From DASSTJ01 sp035707965 (GTDB lineage Bacteria; Actinomycetota; Actinomycetes; Actinomycetales; Angustibacteraceae), in assembly GCA_035707965.1 (NCBI GenBank), contig DASSTJ010000016.1:1-30791 (forward strand): DNA of 30,791 nt, in the 5' to 3' direction. Under the pieces are notes generated by a model. The model saw only the letters and a list, made by a program, of their open reading frames with translations. It was not told the DNA's origin and searched no databases. Below are positions 29,632 to 30,791 of the stretch, one piece after another. The translations under genes were made by a program, and so were the position numbers. The stretch's first letter is position 1. Each line of letters begins with the position of its first letter.

Positions 29632-30791
29632 GTGACTGACAGCGGCCCCGACGTCCCGGCGCCGCGGCCCGGGCAGACGACCACACCTCCCCTGGGTCCC
29701 GCGGCCGTGCGCGCCCCAGGTGGGTTCCCGCTCGTGGGCGTCGTGGGTGCGGGCCAGCTGGCCCGCATGATGGCGCCTCCCGCCACGGCACTCTCGATCG
29801 GGCTGCGCGTGCTGAGCGAGGCCGCGGACGCCAGCGCCGCCCTCGTCGTCGCCCAGGCACCACCGGGCGAGCACACCGACCTGGCCGCCCTGCGCAGCCT
29901 GGCCGCGGACTGCGACGTCGTGACGTTCGACCACGAGCACGTGCCGCCGCAGCACCTGCAGGCCCTGGAGCAGGAGGGCTTCGTCGTCCGGCCGTCGTCG
30001 GCGGCCCTCGTGCACGCGCAGGACAAGCTCGTCATGCGACGCCGCCTGACCGAGCTGGGCGTGCCGTGCCCGCGGTGGGCCACCGTGCGTGACGCCGACG
30101 ACCTGCGGCGGTTCGGTGACGAGGTCGGCTGGCCGGTCGTCCTCAAGACGCCGCGCGGTGGCTACGACGGCAAGGGCGTGCTCGTCGTCGGCAGCGTCGA
30201 CGACGCCCGCGGCTGGCTCGACCGGGTCGCGGGGCAGCAGGGCAGCCAGGACGTCGGCCCGGGCCAGGGCGTGCTGCTCGCCGAGGAGAGGGTGCCGTTC
30301 ACCCGTGAGCTCGCGGTGCTCGTCGCGCGGAGCCCCGTGGGCCAGGCGGCTGCGTGGCCGGTCGTCGAGACCGTGCAGACCGACGGCATCTGCACCGAGG
30401 TCATCGCGCCGGCTCCGCAGCTCGACGCGTCGCTCGCGGTGCGGGCCACGGACGCCGCCCTGCGGATCGCCGGCGAGCTCGACGTGACGGGGGTGATGGC
30501 GGTCGAGCTGTTCGAGCTGCCTGGCCAGCAGTTCGTCGTCAACGAGCTGGCGATGCGGCCGCACAACAGCGGGCACTGGACGATCGAGGGATCGGTGACC
30601 AGTCAGTTCGAGCAGCACCTGCGGGCTGTGCTCGACCTGCCTCTGGGCGACACCCGGCCGCGTGCCCGCTGGACCGTGATGGCGAACGTGCTCGGTGGCG
30701 CCGACCCCGCCGACGCCGAGCTGTACAGCACGTACCGCCACCTGCTCGCGCGCGACCCGGGACTCAAGGTGCACCTGTACGGCAAGGAGGT
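29632..30791 (+). CDS. purK: N5-carboxyaminoimidazole ribonucleotide synthase (3' truncated by window)
   Basis: ATP-grasp enzyme of purine synthesis that carboxylates AIR to N5-CAIR for PurE. The visible 386 codons cover nearly all of the family: PLVGVVGAGQLARMMAPPA (N-terminal Rossmann-like), DCDVVTFDHEHVPPQHL, QDKLVMRRRL, ATP-binding VVLKTPRGGYDGKGV and ELFELPGQQFVVNELAMRPHNSGHWT, ending in KVHLYGKEV. The His in TFDHEHV is a slight variant of the more common TFEHE. The N-terminal 33 residues are Pro-rich and precede the domain. No stop is reached by the window end; purE is expected next. GTG 29632 is supported by a leaderless -10 box. Confidence 0.95.
   Translation, partial: MTDSGPDVPAPRPGQTTTPPLGPAAVRAPGGFPLVGVVGAGQLARMMAPPATALSIGLRVLSEAADASAALVVAQAPPGEHTDLAALRSLAADCDVVTFDHEHVPPQHLQALEQEGFVVRPSSAALVHAQDKLVMRRRLTELGVPCPRWATVRDADDLRRFGDEVGWPVVLKTPRGGYDGKGVLVVGSVDDARGWLDRVAGQQGSQDVGPGQGVLLAEERVPFTRELAVLVARSPVGQAAAWPVVETVQTDGICTEVIAPAPQLDASLAVRATDAALRIAGELDVTGVMAVELFELPGQQFVVNELAMRPHNSGHWTIEGSVTSQFEQHLRAVLDLPLGDTRPRARWTVMANVLGGADPADAELYSTYRHLLARDPGLKVHLYGKE

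Overview
The window is from a high-GC Gram-positive (actinobacterial) chromosome. GC is very high throughout, GTG starts are frequent, many genes have a TANNNT -10 box only 6-9 nt before the start codon (leaderless mRNAs), there is a DtxR/IdeR-type iron box, and acyl-CoA carboxylase is organised the actinobacterial way (fused biotin carboxylase-BCCP alpha chain, separate carboxyltransferase, small epsilon subunit). Gene content would suit Nocardioidaceae or a relative, but the sequence alone does not fix the genus. No rRNA, tRNA, CRISPR array, phage gene or insertion sequence was seen; it reads as core chromosome with a few inserted modules.

Layout. (1) 25-4205, minus: a complete ABC importer operon (lipoprotein, two permeases, ATPase) ending in a hairpin. 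(2) 4346-8272: a gamma-glutamylcyclotransferase-like protein, then, divergently, an operon of LpdA-type flavoprotein, SAM methyltransferase and membrane-anchored family 2 glycosyltransferase. (3) 8300-11947, minus: accA3 (biotinylated alpha chain) followed 3 nt later by a polytopic AftA-like glycosyltransferase; the accA3 leader carries three tandem 16-bp repeats. (4) 12021-15324: a MerR/LiuR-like regulator divergent from an acyl-CoA dehydrogenase and a carboxyltransferase, with a strong palindromic operator between them. (5) 15501-18896, minus: efeUOB iron uptake under a DtxR-like box. (6) 18973-22400, minus: Maf, a symporter that has lost its N-terminal half with a possible leader peptide upstream, and a DUF885 metallopeptidase-like protein. 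(7) 22517-24357, minus: accE and accD5. (8) 24497-27837, plus: biotin ligase BirA, a PH-domain membrane protein, a class III adenylate cyclase and an enoyl-CoA hydratase. (9) 27851-30791: GtrA-like protein and an ornithine cyclodeaminase-family protein on minus, then purK running off the window on plus.

The order accA3 ... maf ... accE-accD5 / birA-PH ... gtrA ... purK, with the same relative strands, matches from memory the conserved actinobacterial neighbourhood (Mycobacterium tuberculosis Rv3275c-Rv3285). The MerR module, efeUOB, the symporter, DUF885, the cyclase/hydratase pair and the OCD gene are interruptions relative to that organism. Functionally the core couples biotin attachment (BirA) to its substrate (AccA3) and that subunit's carboxyltransferase partners (AccD5/AccE, and possibly the MerR-linked AccD). 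The main non-routine signals are regulatory or structural: the repeat-containing accA3 leader, the MerR operator, a duplicated intergenic hairpin element, a terminator built from two convergent stop codons, the duplicated 3' end of accE, and the decayed symporter with its possible leader peptide.
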